Below are positions 59,924 to 60,799 of a stretch of DNA of 60,799 bases, one piece after another (within the stretch, counting starts at the first letter, position 1; the number at the start of each line of letters is the position of its first letter). The DNA is from Verrucomicrobiales bacterium (lineage in GTDB: Bacteria; Verrucomicrobiota; Verrucomicrobiia; Verrucomicrobiales; DEV007): NCBI GenBank assembly GCA_016795385.1, contig JAEUHI010000034.1, positions 1 to 60,799 of the forward strand, in the 5' to 3' direction. The notes below the pieces were generated by a model. It ran no database searches and was not told the DNA's origin. It saw nothing but the letters and a program-made list of their open reading frames with translations. Position numbers and translations under genes: made by a program.

Positions 59924-60547
59924 CTAAAACCTCAAATCCCCGATTTCATCGTAAACCCTTCGAGCAGACGGTAACTCCAACAAAACCTCCCAGTCATCGA
60001 CGAAATCCGGAACGCGCGCACGATGCGTCGAAAATTGGAATTTTTTCCGCCGACGACCTTGCAACTCACTGGCGTTGACGAGCTGGATTTCGAGAATCGC
60101 TTTCGGATCGGGCAGGGATTCGAGTCGGCTGCGAGCCGGCAAGGCGAGACGAACCCGCCCGTTTGGATTTCCTGCCGCGCGACGGATCGCAGCCTCAGAG
60201 ATCAAAAGCCACGCTTCCGTCATCCGCACGGGGACCACCGGTACCGAACGCGGTCGTCCCGCCGCGGGAAGTGCCTCTACCGCCTGTCCAACTTCCTCGC
60301 GACGACGATCGGGAGATTCCCTTTCCGCGTCGCGGTGGACAAAGAGCACGTCCGCAGGGAAGAACTCGGCGGCGGCGGCGATCCTATCGGGGAGCCCGCG
60401 AGGAGGCCGGGGCAGAGCTTGCAGATTCGCCGTCTGCCCGATCCAATCATGGGCTCCGTGGTGCTGCCCGAGCATCCATCGGAGGATCGGGACGAGAACG
60501 CGATCGGAGCTGCCGTCCGCCAGTAGAGTGAACCGGAGCACGCTCAT
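59924..60547 (-). CDS. DUF4276 (TOPRIM-like) protein, probable partner of an AAA ATPase
   Basis: 207 residues. The N-terminus FTLLADGSSDRVLVPILRWML and DVLFVHRDAERESPDRR (acidic residues of a TOPRIM-like fold) match the DUF4276 family. This family is usually encoded just after an AAA ATPase gene, and such pairs resemble OLD/PARIS-type antiphage systems. The start overlaps the stop of the upstream frame (ATGA), which is the remnant of just such a gene. Nuclease activity is inference; Asp/Glu metal ligands appear conserved. The partner has been cut off by an IS element. Confidence 0.75.
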   Translation of the reverse strand: MSVLRFTLLADGSSDRVLVPILRWMLGQHHGAHDWIGQTANLQALPRPPRGLPDRIAAAAEFFPADVLFVHRDAERESPDRRREEVGQAVEALPAAGRPRSVPVVPVRMTEAWLLISEAAIRRAAGNPNGRVRLALPARSRLESLPDPKAILEIQLVNASELQGRRRKKFQFSTHRARVPDFVDDWEVLLELPSARRVYDEIGDLRF

Positions 60548-60679
60548 TGGAAGGATTCTTCGAAATGAGGCAGCAGCGCCTGGAGGTCGTCGCGATCCGC
60601 CACGCGTCGTTTACCCTCGTCCCTCATGACTTGGCGATGGATCGGGTTCAGATAGGGCAGCTGAGGTGCGCTAGCTTTT
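60544..60679 (-). pseudogene. 3' remnant of the DUF4276 partner gene, truncated by an IS element
   Basis: The minus-strand frame ending with TGA at 60546-60544 reads SAPQLPYLNPIHRQVMRDEG and ends FEESFQ, and overlaps the DUF4276 start by 4 nt. The sequence looks like the C-terminus of an AAA-type ATPase (the PQLPYLNPIHRQVM pattern). The frame meets the presumed IS3-type left end at about 60680, where coding sequence would be replaced by element DNA. I infer that most of the gene lies beyond the element. Confidence 0.6.
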
Positions 60680-60799
60680 TGGACCATCAGAGACCAAAAT
60701 CAGATCATGTCCAGCAAGACCCGCAATCGATACAATGATGACTTCAAGGCCCAGACCCTGGAGCTCGTCGACACCGGCAAACCGATCTCCGAAGTTGCC
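60680..60799 (+). mobile_element. Left end of an IS3-family insertion sequence (continues beyond the window)
   Basis: The element probably begins TGGACC at 60680, a TGG-type end typical of IS3, 27 bp before the transposase ATG. The right end and any target-site duplication are outside the window. Insertion interrupts the partner gene of DUF4276. Confidence 0.6.
60707..60799 (+). CDS. IS3-family transposase OrfA, N-terminal part (truncated by window end)
   Basis: 31 codons from ATG to the window end. SSKTRNRYNDDFKAQTLELV and TGKPISEVA are the start of the OrfA helix-turn-helix of IS3-type transposases. OrfB should follow beyond the window. Confidence 0.85.
   Translation, partial: MSSKTRNRYNDDFKAQTLELVDTGKPISEVA

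Noticed and set aside
1..60799. tRNA, rRNA, tmRNA or SRP RNA genes
   Set aside because: No cloverleaf, conserved TTCGAAT-type loop or rRNA core sequence was found by reading; a tool-based search could still find a short RNA.

Overview
The window is GC-rich and gene-dense and reads as a chromosome segment from the PVC superphylum, most probably Verrucomicrobiota. Supporting traits are sulfatase and sialidase-like secreted enzymes, a planctomycete-type cytochrome domain (PSCyt1), ECF sigma factor plus Ser/Thr kinase pairing, NHL and FG-GAP propeller proteins, a DUF5069 protein, and a LexA-type operator (TGTTT-N4-GAACA) directly upstream of lexA. Assignment rests on gene content only; there is no rRNA in the window. 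I found no tRNA, rRNA or CRISPR array.

Layout. 1-10592: one plus-strand operon for a type II secretion/type IV pilus-like machine (pseudopilin end, GspL-, GspM- and PilP-like proteins, secretin, a stand-alone GspE-N-like protein, assembly ATPase, GspF-like platform protein, small membrane protein, second pseudopilin). 10615-12561: glpD with a DUF5069 gene, minus strand. 12693-19690: a GntR regulator, two sialidase-like secreted proteins and a DapA/NanA-family lyase, a probable sugar-acid catabolic cluster, interrupted at 14579-15753 by a two-gene nucleotidyltransferase module with different codon use. 19802-22563: two c-type cytochrome proteins and a trypsin-like protease. 22569-25315: lexA, a TPR protein and a D,D-carboxypeptidase. 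25338-30399: three tandem paralogous NHL-propeller genes. 30431-33285: ECF sigma factor and transmembrane Ser/Thr kinase. 33518-46629: alpha/beta hydrolase, uppP, corA, sulfatase, rhodanese and cysteine desulfurase, cardiolipin synthase, a lone receiver domain, a PQQ-type propeller, xylA and a site-2 protease. 46710-58800: DUF3857/transglutaminase protein, M28 lipoprotein peptidase, parB, glutaredoxin, polysaccharide deacetylase, ffh, mgtE, SGNH hydrolase and a repeat protein. 58921-60799: two small Cys-rich proteins, a DUF4276 gene whose partner gene has been cut by an IS3-type element, and the start of that element's transposase.

The most interesting non-gene signals are: a 9-mer (CCTGACAAA) seen nine times and often coded with unusual codons; 7- and 8-nt tandem arrays between genes or abutting start codons; pyrimidine-rich leaders without a Shine-Dalgarno sequence before many genes; an in-frame TAG near the start of the nucleotidyltransferase; and a 28-bp inverted repeat upstream of parB. 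All counts were made by eye.
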